Origin: an uncultured Clostridia bacterium
Lineage (GTDB): Bacteria > Bacillota > Clostridia > Christensenellales > Borkfalkiaceae
Reading direction: 5' to 3'
DNA length: 64,000 bases
Assembly: GCA_944368155.1 (NCBI GenBank)
Contig: CALVWW010000003.1
Coordinates: 1 to 64,000 of the forward strand
A model generated the notes under the pieces. The model was not told where the DNA came from and ran no database searches. It saw nothing but the letters and a program-made list of their open reading frames with translations. The position numbers and the translations under genes were made by a program. Positions 24,269-33,371 of this stretch are shown here, piece after piece (within the stretch, counting starts at the first letter, position 1; the number at the start of each line of letters is the position of its first letter).

Positions 24269-25285
24269 TTACTTGAGTTCGGCGAAGTACTTGATTGTAC
24301 GAACCATCTGGGAAGTGTAGGAATTTTCATTGTCGTACCAGGCAACAACCTTAACTAAGGTCGTGCCGTCGCCGATGGGCATGCACTTGGTCTGGGTTGC
24401 ATCAAAGAGCGAACCGTAGGTGATGCCGATGATATCGGAGGAAACAACTTCGTCCTCGGTGTATCCGTAGGAAGCGGAAGCGGCAGCCTTCATAGCGGCG
24501 TTGACGGTTTTTGCGTCAACTTCGCCTTCGCAAACTGCGATGAGCTGAGTGAGCGAACCGGTGGGAACAGGCACACGCTGTGCGCAGCCGTCGAGCACGC
24601 CGTTGAGTTCGGGAATAACAAGGCCGATTGCCTTTGCAGCGCCCGTGGAGTTGGGAACTACGTTAACGGCGGCAGCCCTTGCACGCCTTAAGTCACCCTT
24701 GCGGTGAGGTCCGTCGAGAACCATCTGGTCGCCGGTGTAAGCGTGAATCGTAGTCATGTAACCCTTCTTAATCTTGCAGAGTTTGTTGAGGGTATCTGCC
24801 ATAGGTGCAAGGCAGTTGGTGGTGCAGCTTGCAGCCGAAATAACTGTATCGGTGGGCTTTAAAGTCTTTTCGTTAACGCTGAACACGATTGTGGGAAGGT
24901 CGTTGCCTGCGGGAGCGGAAATAACGCACTTCTTTGCGCCTGCCGTGATGTGCGCGGAAGCCTTCTCCTTGGAGGTGTAGAAGCCGGTGCACTCTAAAAC
25001 TACGTCTACATCGAGCTCCTTCCAAGGGAGGTTAACGGCATCCTTTTCAGCATAGATTTTGATGGTCTTGCCGTTTACGGTAATGGAATCTTCGCCTGCG
25101 GTAACGCTTTCTGCATACTTATATCTGCCCTGAGCAGAATCGTACTTTAAAAGGTGCGCAAGCATTTTGGGGCTGGTGAGGTCGTTGATAGCGACAATCT
25201 CGTAACCCTCGGCGTCGAACATCTGCCTGAAAGCAAGACGGCCGATACGGCCAAAGCCGTTGATTGCAACTTTAACGTTTGCCAT
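24269..25285 (-). CDS. gap: Glyceraldehyde-3-phosphate dehydrogenase
   Basis: 338 aa. Oxidises and phosphorylates glyceraldehyde-3-phosphate in glycolysis. NAD site NGFGRIGR (residues 9-16) with AINDL, catalytic cysteine in [12 protein letters not shown], and [12 protein letters not shown] plus [13 protein letters not shown] near the C-terminus. Asp after beta-2 (NDL) points to NAD. Monocistronic and not clustered with pgk/tpi here; fba lies 1.4 kb away on the other strand. Confidence 0.97.
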   Translation of the reverse strand: MANVKVAINGFGRIGRLAFRQMFDAEGYEIVAINDLTSPKMLAHLLKYDSAQGRYKYAESVTAGEDSITVNGKTIKIYAEKDAVNLPWKELDVDVVLECTGFYTSKEKASAHITAGAKKCVISAPAGNDLPTIVFSVNEKTLKPTDTVISAASCTTNCLAPMADTLNKLCKIKKGYMTTIHAYTGDQMVLDGPHRKGDLRRARAAAVNVVPNSTGAAKAIGLVIPELNGVLDGCAQRVPVPTGSLTQLIAVCEGEVDAKTVNAAMKAAASASYGYTEDEVVSSDIIGITYGSLFDATQTKCMPIGDGTTLVKVVAWYDNENSYTSQMVRTIKYFAELK

Positions 25286-25415
25286 AAATTTGTATTCCTC
25301 CGATTTTAATAATAAAGTGTTAAAATGTGGTCAAGGCGGACGGGAAAAGCGATTTCCCTCTCCTCCCGCTCAATACATTTTTATTATATCAAATAAGTCT
25401 TTTCAAGTCAATAGT

Positions 25416-26534
25416 TTATTTAAGATTTTCGGCGTTGAGGGGCTTTAAGCTGTCTAAAACAAACTGTCCGTCCTTTCTTATGAGCACGTCGTCGAACCAG
25501 ATTTCACCGCCGCCGTATTCGGGAGTCATGATAAGCACAAGGTCCCAGTGCACGCCGCTCTGGTTGCCGTTCCATGCGTCGTCGTAGCAACAGCCGGGGG
25601 TAAAGTGGATGGAGCCTGAAATCTTTTCGTCGAAGAGAATGTCGAGCATAGGTTTGTTGACATAGGGATTCACGCCTATGGCAAACTCGCCGACATAGCG
25701 GGCGCCCTCGTCGGTATCGAATACCTTGTTAAGCTCGGCGTCGTCCCCGTCGCAGGTGGCGTTTACAATTTTGCCGTCTTTGAACGTGAGGCAAATATTT
25801 TCGAACTTCTTTCCCCCTTCCATTGTGGGCGCGTTGTAGGTAATGACGCCGTTTACGCTGTCCTTTACGGGAGCGGTGTAGACCTCGCCGTCGGGAATGT
25901 TGCAGCCGCCCGCACACTTTACGGCGGGTATGCCTTTGATAGAAAAGGTTATATCTGTATTCTTTGCAACGAGGCGGACTTTATCCGTTCTGTTCATAAG
26001 TTCGACGAGCGGGTCCATCGCCTTCGACATCTTCGCATAATCGAGCGTGCAAACGTTGAAATAAAAATCTTCAAATTTCTCAGTCGACATCTCCGAAAGC
26101 TGGCTCATGCCGTCGGTGGGATAGCGGAGAACGACCCACTTTGTCTTTTTTACCCTTATCTCATGGTGAACGGGATAGAAAAACTCACGGGAATAGATTG
26201 CCGAAGTTTCAGAAGGCACGTCGGAGAGTTCGAAATTGTTTTTAAAGCCGCGCACGCCTATGTAGGCGTCCATATCACTCATGATATAGGCCTCGTAATC
26301 GGCGAGCTTTTTGATGCTCTCTTCTCCTGCACCCATAAGCAATGAGCGCTGGACGCGGTTGGAACCGAGCTTCACATACGGAATACCGCCGGCTGCATAC
26401 ACCTTTTCCAAAAGGGCGCACACAAGCTCTTCGGGTACGTCGGTAGCCTCGATGAACACCTTCTCTCCCTTCTTTAAATTAACCGAATAGTTCACAAGCC
26501 CGTCGGCGAGCTTGTTTATTCTTTCGTCGCGCAT
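25416..26534 (-). CDS. M29 family aminopeptidase (aminopeptidase T type)
   Basis: 372 aa. Family M29 blocks: CNIPDGEVYTAPVKDSVNG (metal Glu), GEFAIGVNP (Glu), and the C-terminal SIHFTPGCCYDDAWNGNQSG with HWDLV, which supply the His/Asp metal ligands of the two-metal centre. Removes N-terminal residues from peptides, cytoplasmic. AAGGAGA precedes ATG. A TATAAT box lies at 26566-26571. Confidence 0.93.
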   Translation of the reverse strand: MRDERINKLADGLVNYSVNLKKGEKVFIEATDVPEELVCALLEKVYAAGGIPYVKLGSNRVQRSLLMGAGEESIKKLADYEAYIMSDMDAYIGVRGFKNNFELSDVPSETSAIYSREFFYPVHHEIRVKKTKWVVLRYPTDGMSQLSEMSTEKFEDFYFNVCTLDYAKMSKAMDPLVELMNRTDKVRLVAKNTDITFSIKGIPAVKCAGGCNIPDGEVYTAPVKDSVNGVITYNAPTMEGGKKFENICLTFKDGKIVNATCDGDDAELNKVFDTDEGARYVGEFAIGVNPYVNKPMLDILFDEKISGSIHFTPGCCYDDAWNGNQSGVHWDLVLIMTPEYGGGEIWFDDVLIRKDGQFVLDSLKPLNAENLK

Positions 26535-26634
26535 AATAGGTCTCCTTAAATTTTATCCAAGCGCAATTATATAACTTTTACACGGACATGAAAAGCGTTT
26601 TTCGCTATTTTTGTAACAAATTTTGATTTGGGGC

Positions 26635-26663
26635 TTGAAATTTGGCAATGCTTATATTATAAT
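26635..26663 (+). promoter_or_regulatory. Promoter of fba
   Basis: TTGAAA, 17-bp spacer, TATAAT; leader about 57 nt. Confidence 0.8.
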
Positions 26664-26727
26664 ATCTGTGTATGATAAATCCAATGTGTTTTGCATACGC
26701 AGACCATTATAATTGACGGAGGTTAAT

Positions 26728-27594
26728 ATGGGATTAGTTTCGGCAAAAGAGATGCTTGAAAAGGCGAGAGACGGAAAATACGCTGTAGGCCAGTTCAACA
26801 TCAATAACCTTGAATGGACAAAGTCCATTCTCGCCACCGCACAGGAATTGAACGCGCCCGTGATTTTGGGCGTTTCCGAGGGCGCGGGAAAATATATGAC
26901 CGGCTTCAAAACGGTAGCCGCCATGGTGAAGGCAATGATTGAGGAGATGAAAATAACCGTTCCCGTTGCGCTCCACCTCGACCACGGCACATACGAGGGC
27001 TGCTATAAGTGCATAGAGGCGGGATTTTCGTCGATAATGTTCGACGGTTCGCACTTCCCCATCGACGAGAACGTTGAAAAGACGACAGAGCTCGTTAAAG
27101 TGTGCGCCGAAAAGGGAATGAGCCTTGAGGCCGAAGTCGGTGCGATAGGCGGCGAGGAAGACGGCGTTATCGGCAAGGGCGAATGCGCCGACCCCGACGA
27201 ATGCAAAAAAATTGCCGACCTCGGCGTTACCATGCTTGCCGCAGGCATAGGCAACATTCACGGCAAATACCCCGCAAACTGGCCCGGCCTTTCGTTTGAG
27301 ACTCTGGCGGCGGTAAAAGAGAAAGTCGGCGATATGCCCCTTGTACTGCACGGCGGCACAGGCATTCCAACCGACCAGATAAAGAAGGCTATTTCGCTCG
27401 GCGTGGCAAAAATCAACGTCAACACCGAATGCCAGCTTGCCTTCCAGGAAGCGACGAGAAAGTATATCGAAGAGGGAAAAGACCTTGTCGGCAAGGGCTT
27501 CGACCCGAGAAAGCTGCTTGCCCCGGGCGCCCAGGCAATCAAAGACACTGTTAAAGAAAAGATGGAAATCTTCGGTTGCATAGGCAAAGCGTAA
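26728..27594 (+). CDS. fba: Class II fructose-bisphosphate aldolase
   Basis: 288 aa zinc-dependent aldolase of glycolysis/gluconeogenesis. Zn ligands and active-site blocks: LHLDHGT (His and the catalytic Asp), SIMFDGSH, LEAEVGAIGGEEDG, GNIHGKY, LHGGTGIP and INVNTECQLAF. Length fits the short class IIA/B form of Firmicutes. ATG 26728 has GGAGG 6 bases upstream; an earlier in-frame codon has none. Confidence 0.96.
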   Translation: MGLVSAKEMLEKARDGKYAVGQFNINNLEWTKSILATAQELNAPVILGVSEGAGKYMTGFKTVAAMVKAMIEEMKITVPVALHLDHGTYEGCYKCIEAGFSSIMFDGSHFPIDENVEKTTELVKVCAEKGMSLEAEVGAIGGEEDGVIGKGECADPDECKKIADLGVTMLAAGIGNIHGKYPANWPGLSFETLAAVKEKVGDMPLVLHGGTGIPTDQIKKAISLGVAKINVNTECQLAFQEATRKYIEEGKDLVGKGFDPRKLLAPGAQAIKDTVKEKMEIFGCIGKA

Positions 27595-27613
27595 TTTAAA
27601 ATATTGAACAGGC

Positions 27614-27646
27614 ATACGGCGGAGTTTGCTCCGCCGTATTTTTTTG
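27614..27646 (+). terminator. Terminator of fba
   Basis: ATACGGCGGAG/CTCCGCCGTAT 11-bp stem, TTTG loop, then seven T: a textbook intrinsic terminator. Confidence 0.92.
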
Positions 27647-27729
27647 TGCCTCCCCTCCCGCCTTCACTGATATTCAGCCAAGATATATTTTGCGCGTTTA
27701 AATAAAAAATTTGCGCGCATACTTTTTGT

Positions 27730-28140
27730 ATGCGAAAAATAATAACGGCCGCCGTTATAGCGGTCATCTCACTCTGCGCACTGCTGTGCGCCTGCAATAT
27801 TTCGGCCGACAGTTCTCTTAAAGAACTTACAAAGCCTTATATAACGAGATACGAATGCACGCGGGCGGAATGGGGCGGACAAAATTTTTTGGACGGATAC
27901 GAATATATACGGATAACGCTTGCCGACGAGAGCAATATGGAGCTTTCATATAAAAAGCCCGGGGAGAGCGAGCACAAATTCAACTGCCGCTATAATTACG
28001 ACCAGACGACGGGCGAACTGACCGCCGAAGGCACAGCGCTCGGAATAAAGATGAGGGAGAGCGTGAAGATAGAAAACGGCAAATTCACAATTTCGCTCCC
28101 GCTGCTCGGAAAACAACTTGTAATGGACTTTGAAAGCTGA
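27730..28140 (+). CDS. Putative small lipoprotein
   Basis: 136 aa. N-terminal lipoprotein signal with lipobox LCAC (Cys at residue 22). The mature part is about 115 residues, probably a beta-barrel or sandwich (alternating YEYIRITL, MELSYKK, FTISLPLLG), and ends in QLVMDFES. It reads like a small lipocalin-like or calycin-type protein, but no family can be assigned. No ribosome site is seen before ATG; a CATACT box 6 bases upstream hints at a leaderless start. Confidence 0.7.
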   Translation: MRKIITAAVIAVISLCALLCACNISADSSLKELTKPYITRYECTRAEWGGQNFLDGYEYIRITLADESNMELSYKKPGESEHKFNCRYNYDQTTGELTAEGTALGIKMRESVKIENGKFTISLPLLGKQLVMDFES

Positions 28141-28175
28141 AAACGACCCGCTTGAACTGCGGGCCGTTTACAATT

Positions 28176-28817
28176 TTAAAAGAAAATGTTGTTTTTAATT
28201 TTTCTGCGCGGAAGCCGTGTGCGGAAGGCGCGGGTCTTTAATTTATAGCGGTTTTTGTTGTATGCGCGCAGAACGGCGCACTCGACGGCGCGGTATATAT
28301 AGTAGCCGGTAACGCCGCAGAGCGAACCTATCACAATGCCTCCGACAACGTCGGTCACGTAATGCTCGCCGAGATAGATGCGCGACAGACCTATTAACAG
28401 AGCCAGAATTACCGCAGGTACGGCCTTTGCTTTATAAAAAATCAAAAGCACCGCCGCTGCACAGAAAGTTACCGCCGTATGTCCCGAAGGAAAGCAATAG
28501 TCTGTGGAGAGTTCTATTCCGTACTGCACATAAAAGCCAACTTCCCCTGTTGCCCAATACAGTTCATCGTGCGTCCACGGGCGCTCGCGGCCTATGACAT
28601 TCTTTAATATAATATTCACGATAAGAAAATCGCATACGAGCGCCACCGCCATCGCTAAGCCGCAGCGGCGCGTTTTTTTGAATATTAAAAGCAACACGCA
28701 ACAGGCAATGCTTATTTCGCCGTGCGCGGCAAGCATGGAGATATATTTCATTGCATAATTGAGCCACGCCTGGGAATGAAATGTTTCGTGCACCCAATTG
28801 AGTATTTCTATTTCCAT
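28176..28817 (-). CDS. PAP2 family membrane phosphatase
   Basis: 213 aa, about five membrane helices. The three acid-phosphatase motifs are intact: KNVIGRERPW, PSGHTAVTF and SRIYLGEHYVTDVVGG. Likely dephosphorylates undecaprenyl pyrophosphate or another lipid phosphate outside the membrane (BcrC-like role, inferred). The basic tail KTRAFRTRLPRRK is cytoplasmic by the positive-inside rule. ATG 28817 fits the family start. Confidence 0.88.
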   Translation of the reverse strand: MEIEILNWVHETFHSQAWLNYAMKYISMLAAHGEISIACCVLLLIFKKTRRCGLAMAVALVCDFLIVNIILKNVIGRERPWTHDELYWATGEVGFYVQYGIELSTDYCFPSGHTAVTFCAAAVLLIFYKAKAVPAVILALLIGLSRIYLGEHYVTDVVGGIVIGSLCGVTGYYIYRAVECAVLRAYNKNRYKLKTRAFRTRLPRRKIKNNIFF

Positions 28818-28898
28818 GATATCCACTTTCAGCAATAAAATTTTTTATAAGACATTAAACCAAATTTGCGGGCAATGCCCGCAAATTCTTGATGAGTA

Positions 28899-29246
28899 CT
28901 ATTTATCTTCAGGCTCATAGTGTCCCGAAATCTCTTCCATGCCGTCGTCTGCCTTTGCAAAAATCGCACTTTCTTCGGCCGTAAAAGAAGGGCCGTCGTC
29001 CCCCGACATAACTTCCTCTATGGTCACCTGGGTGTCCTCACGGGGAGCAGTACGCACAACATCGTCATCATAAAAGGCGATATCATATTCCATTTTTGCA
29101 AGGTCGGGGTCGGAATAGACAGCCTCGAGTTCGACGCTCTTTTCAAATTCGTCCCTGTGTTTTTTCGCAATGACGTATACACATATTACAAGCAGCAACA
29201 AAATAAGACTGCTCACTGAAATTGCTATTATATAGATAGGTTCCAT
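28899..29246 (-). CDS. Single-pass membrane protein with acidic tail
   Basis: 115 aa. One N-terminal membrane helix (residues 3-26), the basic stop KKHRDEFEK, then an 85-residue tail rich in Asp and Glu. No recognisable domain. It has no close operon partner; murG is divergent. Possibly a scaffold or adaptor of the cell envelope, but nothing in the sequence proves this. Confidence 0.6.
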   Translation of the reverse strand: MEPIYIIAISVSSLILLLLVICVYVIAKKHRDEFEKSVELEAVYSDPDLAKMEYDIAFYDDDVVRTAPREDTQVTIEEVMSGDDGPSFTAEESAIFAKADDGMEEISGHYEPEDK

Positions 29247-29371
29247 ACCGATTTTATTTTACCACCGAGCGGCAATGATGTCAACATTAAATTTGGCCCC
29301 GACGGCAATGCCTGACGCGAAAAATGGGCAAGCACATCATATTAAGGCGCAAAATACAATAAACTATTGTT

Positions 29372-30424
29372 ATGAAAAAGATTATGTTTTGCGGCGGCGG
29401 CAGCGCCGGACACGTTATGCCGAACATTGCACTCGCCCATGAGCTGAAGGGCAAATTTGCAATTGAATATATGGGCACTGCCGGAATCGAATACTCGGTA
29501 TGCCGTGCGGAAGGGATAAAATTTTTTGCATTCTCCGCGCCGAAGCTCGTTCGGGGAAAGATACTCAAAAATCTTTCTATCCCATCGGAGCTGAAAAAAA
29601 GTATCCGGGAAGCCGAAAATATTCTTTTGCGTGAAAAACCAGACCTCTTGTTCTGCAAGGGCGGATACGTCTCACTTCCTCCGGCACTCGCCGCAAAAAA
29701 ATTGAAAATACCCGTAATGACGCATGAATCTGATTTAAGCCCCGGCCTGGCAAACAAAATAATTTCGCACTTTTCTGTTCTTACGCTGACCTCATTTTCG
29801 GAGACAGCAGAAAAGTTCAGACGCGGAAGATATTGCGGTACCCCGATAAGAAGGGAAGCCATAAAAGCGGGCCGCGCAAGAGCTATGAAAATGTTCGGAC
29901 TGAACGACAGGCGCACCGTGCTGATATTCGGCGGCGGCAGCGGCTCCCGGGCGATAAACGAGGCCGTGCGCATTGGAATAAGGAACCTTTGCGACAGATA
30001 CAACGTCGTGCATGTATGCGGCAGGGGCAATAAGATAGACGCAAAAATTGCCGGCTATGTACAACTGGAATTCATTTCAGAAATAGGCGCCGCTTATGCC
30101 TGCGCCGACTGCGCAGTTGCGCGCGCAGGCTCTAACTCTGTATTCGAACTCATTTACAACGCTGTCCCCGCACTCTTTATTCCGCTGGAAAACGGAGCGA
30201 CGCGCGGCGACCAGCTTAAAAATGCACAATACTTTGAACGCCGCGGACTTTGCAGAATATTGCGCGAAAACCAATTATCCCCTGAAACGCTGAAAGAACA
30301 GATTGACGCGCTGATGAACGACGGAGATATTAAAAAGAGCCTGCAAAACTGCAACATCACAAGGGGGAATGAGCGCATTGCCGCAGAGATAGAGCGCGCA
30401 GTGTTGCGCGGCAAAGTTATTTAG
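29372..30424 (+). CDS. murG: MurG, lipid II-forming N-acetylglucosaminyltransferase
   Basis: 350 aa, GT28 fold. N-terminal GGGSAGHVMPNIALA replaces the commoner GGTGGH but keeps the glycine-rich loop and His; THESDLSPGLANK, FGGGSGSRAINEAV and the UDP-GlcNAc site RAGSNSVFELIYNAVPALFIPL are present. Adds GlcNAc to lipid I on the inner membrane face. It lies alone, far from any division cluster, so a second MurG elsewhere is possible. No clear ribosome site; a TACAAT box lies 11 bases before ATG. Confidence 0.88.
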   Translation: MKKIMFCGGGSAGHVMPNIALAHELKGKFAIEYMGTAGIEYSVCRAEGIKFFAFSAPKLVRGKILKNLSIPSELKKSIREAENILLREKPDLLFCKGGYVSLPPALAAKKLKIPVMTHESDLSPGLANKIISHFSVLTLTSFSETAEKFRRGRYCGTPIRREAIKAGRARAMKMFGLNDRRTVLIFGGGSGSRAINEAVRIGIRNLCDRYNVVHVCGRGNKIDAKIAGYVQLEFISEIGAAYACADCAVARAGSNSVFELIYNAVPALFIPLENGATRGDQLKNAQYFERRGLCRILRENQLSPETLKEQIDALMNDGDIKKSLQNCNITRGNERIAAEIERAVLRGKVI

Positions 30425-30446
30425 CGTGCAGAACATGTTCACATAG

Positions 30447-30465
30447 TACTATGTGTGATATAAAC
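30447..30465 (+). promoter_or_regulatory. TACTATG dyad motif, copy 4
   Basis: TACTATGTGTGATATAAAC, at the centre of ACATAGTACTATGT, a perfect 14-bp palindrome. An AT-rich inverted repeat (AAACTATAGAAAATTT ... AAAATTTTATAGTTT) follows at once. It lies after murG and beyond the 3' end of the headless esterase. Confidence 0.5.
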
Positions 30466-30513
30466 TATAGAAAATTTATCAAAATTTTATAGTTTAAGCT
30501 ATATTGTTGCATT

Positions 30514-30909
30514 TCAATTGTAAAACGCCGCATAAAGGGCTGCTATCCGTTTGGTTAGCGCATCACTTGTAATACTGCATCCGGCGATATCAAAACCGTG
30601 CATAGTTTTTGATGTGGGGTTAAAAGCAACCCGCACACCGCATGCCGACAGACGTTTTGCAAATTCCTCCCCCTCACTGTTGAGACAATCGAATTCGGCC
30701 GTCTCTATATAGGCATGCGGCAACAAGGACAAGTCATTTTGCTCAGCGGGACTGATATAAATTTCCTCTGAAACATTATCCCCGCCAAGATACATCCGCC
30801 ACATCTTTTTATTCAGCACGGCATTCCACATGGGTGTATCGGCAAATTTACGCATAGACGGCGTATTGCAGCGCCTGTCGAGCACCGGATACGCAAACAG
30901 ACCTATGTC
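30514..30909 (-). pseudogene. C-terminal remnant of an alpha/beta-hydrolase (Aes-like esterase)
   Basis: The frame reads DIGLFAYPVLDRRCNTPSMR then KFADTPMWN, MYLGGDN, SPAEQNDLSLLPHAYIETAE and HGFD, the last third of a family IV esterase: acid Asp in ETAEFDCLNSEG and catalytic His in MHGFD. The oxyanion HGG motif and the nucleophile elbow GDSAG are missing; upstream codons overlap another gene and lose similarity. The remnant cannot be active. Confidence 0.75.
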
Positions 30910-31577
30910 AGGGATATATTCATTACGACATCTGCTACAGCTGTTGCAAGATAGCGTATATTACGGATGTGAATTATTCCGTATGCACATTCGGCGGACA
31001 GAACTGCGAGTTCCGACAACGGACGGGTGAAGCAGTTGGAAATATTTTCGACACACATCGCAGCAATTTCATTATGCAGCGAAATCATCTTTTCGCGCAC
31101 GGATGACGCTCCTTCTCTCTGCAATATTTCCGCACAATCATACAATTCTGATATTATACTATCTAACGAATCAATATTTTGCCCATACAACCGCGAATTA
31201 CTTTCGGCATTATAATTTTCAAGCTCAAAATACAACCTCTCTGCCGTAAGCACGCCTGCACTCACCCCTCTCTCTTCAAAACTTCCGGCATGCGACTGCG
31301 CCTCACCGTTGGTTGCAGATAGTGTTGCAACGACATAATACATTCCGTCATATCTTAAAATATATCCTGCATAGCCCGTTGCGCGGACAGACTCCGCCAG
31401 TTCCCGGGAGGGAACAGAAACCATTGGAGTATAGCAATATACGAACCGATATCTGACCTGCCGTCTTATCGAGCTTACGCAAGCCGTAAAACACATTGCG
31501 CCAAATGCCAGTGCAAAGACGAGCAAAACTGATAAAACGGGTCTCAAAACCCGCAGGCAAACAAATTTTATTTGCAT
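30903..31577 (-). CDS. Secreted or membrane-anchored protein, possibly C-terminally cut
   Basis: 224 aa. A signal anchor (LRPVLSVLLVFALAFGAMCF) is followed by a short repeat-like domain: YRFVYCYTPMVSVPSRELAE and then YILRYDGMYYVVA, which resembles a SPOR-like fold (inference). The rest is helical. The end (ADVVMNISLT) overlaps the breakpoint of the headless esterase, so the original C-terminus may be lost. ATG 31577 lies 5 bases after a TAAAAT box, without a ribosome site. Confidence 0.55.
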   Translation of the reverse strand: MQIKFVCLRVLRPVLSVLLVFALAFGAMCFTACVSSIRRQVRYRFVYCYTPMVSVPSRELAESVRATGYAGYILRYDGMYYVVATLSATNGEAQSHAGSFEERGVSAGVLTAERLYFELENYNAESNSRLYGQNIDSLDSIISELYDCAEILQREGASSVREKMISLHNEIAAMCVENISNCFTRPLSELAVLSAECAYGIIHIRNIRYLATAVADVVMNISLT

Positions 31578-31633
31578 ACCGTATTTTACTTTGTCGGATA
31601 CAAAAATATGTTGGGCAAAACACGGCAAATTGC

Positions 31634-31661
31634 TTGCAAAATTATAAATTTCTGTTATAAT
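31634..31661 (+). promoter_or_regulatory. Promoter of tRNA-Thr
   Basis: TTGCAA, 16-bp spacer, TATAAT, 53 bp before the tRNA. Confidence 0.75.
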
Positions 31662-31714
31662 ATTCTAAGTCGGTTGCACAAAAGCCAAACGATAACTTTT
31701 TCGCAACATATTTT

Positions 31715-31790
31715 GCTACTGTGGCTCAGCTGGTAGAGCAGCTGATTCGTAATCAGCAGGTCGCCGGTTCGAATCCGGCCAGTAGCTCCA
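31715..31790 (+). tRNA. tRNA-Thr(CGT)
   Basis: 76 nt with encoded CCA. Acceptor GCTACTG/CAGTAGC, D-arm with AGCTGGTAGAGC, anticodon loop TTCGTAA (anticodon CGT), T-arm GCCGG-TTCGAAT-CCGGC, discriminator T. Confidence 0.97.
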
Positions 31791-31798
31791 CAAAAATG

Positions 31799-31834
31799 CC
31801 CGCAAGCACAAAAGTGCTTACGGGTGTTTTTGTT
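31799..31834 (+). terminator. Terminator of tRNA-Thr
   Basis: CCCGcAAGCAC/GTGCTTaCGGG stem with AAAA loop, then TGTTTTTGTTT. Confidence 0.85.
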
Positions 31835-31923
31835 TGATTTGCGGGGCAGAACACAGTCCCGCCTGCTGATTAATTTTACGGGGCCCCAAAAAAAGAACAC
31901 GGTAACTTTTGGGGGGTGACAAT

Positions 31924-31957
31924 AGGTCGCCGCGTAAGAACCCGGCCGGTAGCGCCA
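31924..31957 (+). other. Degenerate copy of the tRNA-Thr 3' end
   Basis: 34 bases that match the tRNA-Thr T-arm and acceptor 3' strand (31758-31790) at about 28 of 33 positions, with the CCA, but with a decayed T-loop (CGTAAGAAC for GTTCGAATC). It stands 134 bp after the intact tRNA. Probably an old attachment-site scar. Confidence 0.6.
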
Positions 31958-31998
31958 AAAGCCGAATGGGCGGACATTTGTCCGCCCATTCGGCTTTT
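31957..31998. terminator. Long perfect terminator hairpin
   Basis: 20-bp perfect stem (AAAAGCCGAATGGGCGGACA and its complement) with a 2-nt loop, followed by TTTT in both directions; closes the XRE gene on the minus strand. Confidence 0.88.
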
Positions 31999-32038
31999 AA
32001 TATTTCATAGTTGAAATTTATGTCGGCTCAATCGAGTT

Positions 32039-32440
32039 TTATTTGTCGTCGTCGGCTCTGAGTTTTTTCATCCTGTCGGCGCTGTCGCCCTCTTTTAATT
32101 TAACAAGTCTGTTGTTGAGAGTTACAAAAAGATTCATAAGCTCCGGGTCGTAATTGAGTACCCACCCCTTGATATCTTCTGGCAAAGATTTGATTTTTTC
32201 CATAAGCTCTTTATCGCGTTCATATTCGGCTATGTCATGCGAAAAAAACTCTTCTTCCGTACTGCCGCAAACTTCAATAATTTTAAGCAGAACTTCCAAA
32301 CTTGGCAGGAAATCTTTTTTGCTTTCAAGGCGGTTTATATAGCTCGGGTTCATTCCGATAGCATAAGACAGTGCCTTTTGCGTAAGTTTTGCCCTCACCC
32401 TTATATATCCTATGCGGTTGATAATTTCCACCTTATCCAT
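32039..32440 (-). CDS. XRE family regulator
   Basis: 133 aa. HTH_XRE domain at residues 6-62 (RAKLTQKALSYAIGMNPSYI as the HTH core), followed by a charged helical tail that ends ADRMKKLRADDDK. Divergent from the membrane gene at 32633, whose promoter lies in the shared 192-bp region; it may regulate that gene. Confidence 0.85.
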   Translation of the reverse strand: MDKVEIINRIGYIRVRAKLTQKALSYAIGMNPSYINRLESKKDFLPSLEVLLKIIEVCGSTEEEFFSHDIAEYERDKELMEKIKSLPEDIKGWVLNYDPELMNLFVTLNNRLVKLKEGDSADRMKKLRADDDK

Positions 32441-32571
32441 GGCTCACCTTAAATTTTTATGTAACTAAATTATATATCAAATGGACGGCAATCTATGCGC
32501 AACAGACTTTGTAAAATCGTGCTATATGTACATTAGAAATAAAAAAATACACATTTAATGTAGTTTTATGC

Positions 32572-32600
32572 TTGACATGATAGTGTTATATGTCTATAAT
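32572..32600 (+). promoter_or_regulatory. Consensus promoter with overlapping dyad
   Basis: TTGACA, 17-bp spacer, TATAAT. GATAGT (32579) and ACTATC (32605) form an inverted repeat spanning the spacer and -10, a possible operator. ACATTA and TAATGT form another dyad at 32529-32560. Confidence 0.75.
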
Positions 32601-32632
32601 ATTAACTATCAAAAATAAAGGAGAGACTACAT

Positions 32633-33160
32633 ATGACTAAACTTGCAAAGTTAATAAACGGCAAAAAGAGCCAGACGCTTCAGCAGGCCAAAAACAAGAA
32701 AAAGCTGAGCATTATTGCCGCACTGGGTTGCATGGCGCTGATTATATTGTTCATTGCTCTGTGCGCCGTGGCGCCCGGAGTGAGCGGACTGTTTATTGCT
32801 TTGGCAATAATATCAATGCTTGTTATGATATTCTTCTATTTAAAACTGAACTGCGCGCGAAAGGAAGTATTTGTACTCAAAAATCTGTTCTGCCCGAACT
32901 GCGGAGAGAGATTTTTGAGAGATGACGTGACATACGAAACCGTAAAAAGAAGGGTAAGCAGTTCGAGAGACGGCAACTCTGTAAAGACGAGCACATACGC
33001 CACTGTAAACATAAAGTGCTCTTGCGGCAAGTGCGGCAAAATTCATGAATTTACGCAGGACTTTGTTGTTGACAGCACCATAACCGACCTTTCGGGCAAA
33101 GTTTCCAGCCATAGCTATACCGTCGACGAGAGAATTGACGAGCTGTTTTCATGGCAGTAA
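32633..33160 (+). CDS. Two-helix membrane protein with zinc-ribbon-like cysteines
   Basis: 175 aa. Basic N-terminus (residues 1-25), two membrane helices (about 26-46 and 50-72), then a soluble domain with CPNCG (residues 87-91) and CSCGKCG (about 130-136), enough for a zinc ribbon. No named family recognised. Strong promoter and AAAGGAGAG ribosome site indicate good expression. Probably linked to the divergent XRE regulator. Confidence 0.65.
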   Translation: MTKLAKLINGKKSQTLQQAKNKKKLSIIAALGCMALIILFIALCAVAPGVSGLFIALAIISMLVMIFFYLKLNCARKEVFVLKNLFCPNCGERFLRDDVTYETVKRRVSSSRDGNSVKTSTYATVNIKCSCGKCGKIHEFTQDFVVDSTITDLSGKVSSHSYTVDERIDELFSWQ

Positions 33161-33180
33161 AAATAAAAAGCAATTTCAGA

Positions 33181-33200
33181 ACGCCTGCCGAGGCAGGCGT
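33181..33200 (+). terminator. Terminator hairpin
   Basis: ACGCCTGCC/GGCAGGCGT with a 2-nt loop, followed by TTTGT. A second imperfect hairpin (AGGGCGG ... CCGCCCT) lies at 33222-33254; the rest of the gap up to 33371 holds nothing I can identify. Confidence 0.7.
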
Positions 33201-33371
33201 TTGTAATTTACATATTTAAATAGGGCGGTGGAAATTTTCAGTTTCCCCCGCCCTTTAGTTTTAAGGGGCGAAATTTTAAATTCCGCTCCCCCTCTTCCGT
33301 CGGAATTTTCAGTTCCGCGCTGAGTACATTAATATATTATGCATTAGTATAAAAAATGTTGCGTCCCTCTG

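Noticed and set aside
26734..27615. 293-aa minus-strand ORF
   Set aside because: Antisense shadow of fba, whose catalytic motifs are complete on the plus strand.
29372..30424. MurG with GGGSAGH instead of GGTGGH as a degenerate enzyme
   Set aside because: The glycine loop, His and UDP-GlcNAc site are intact, so a variant and not a loss.
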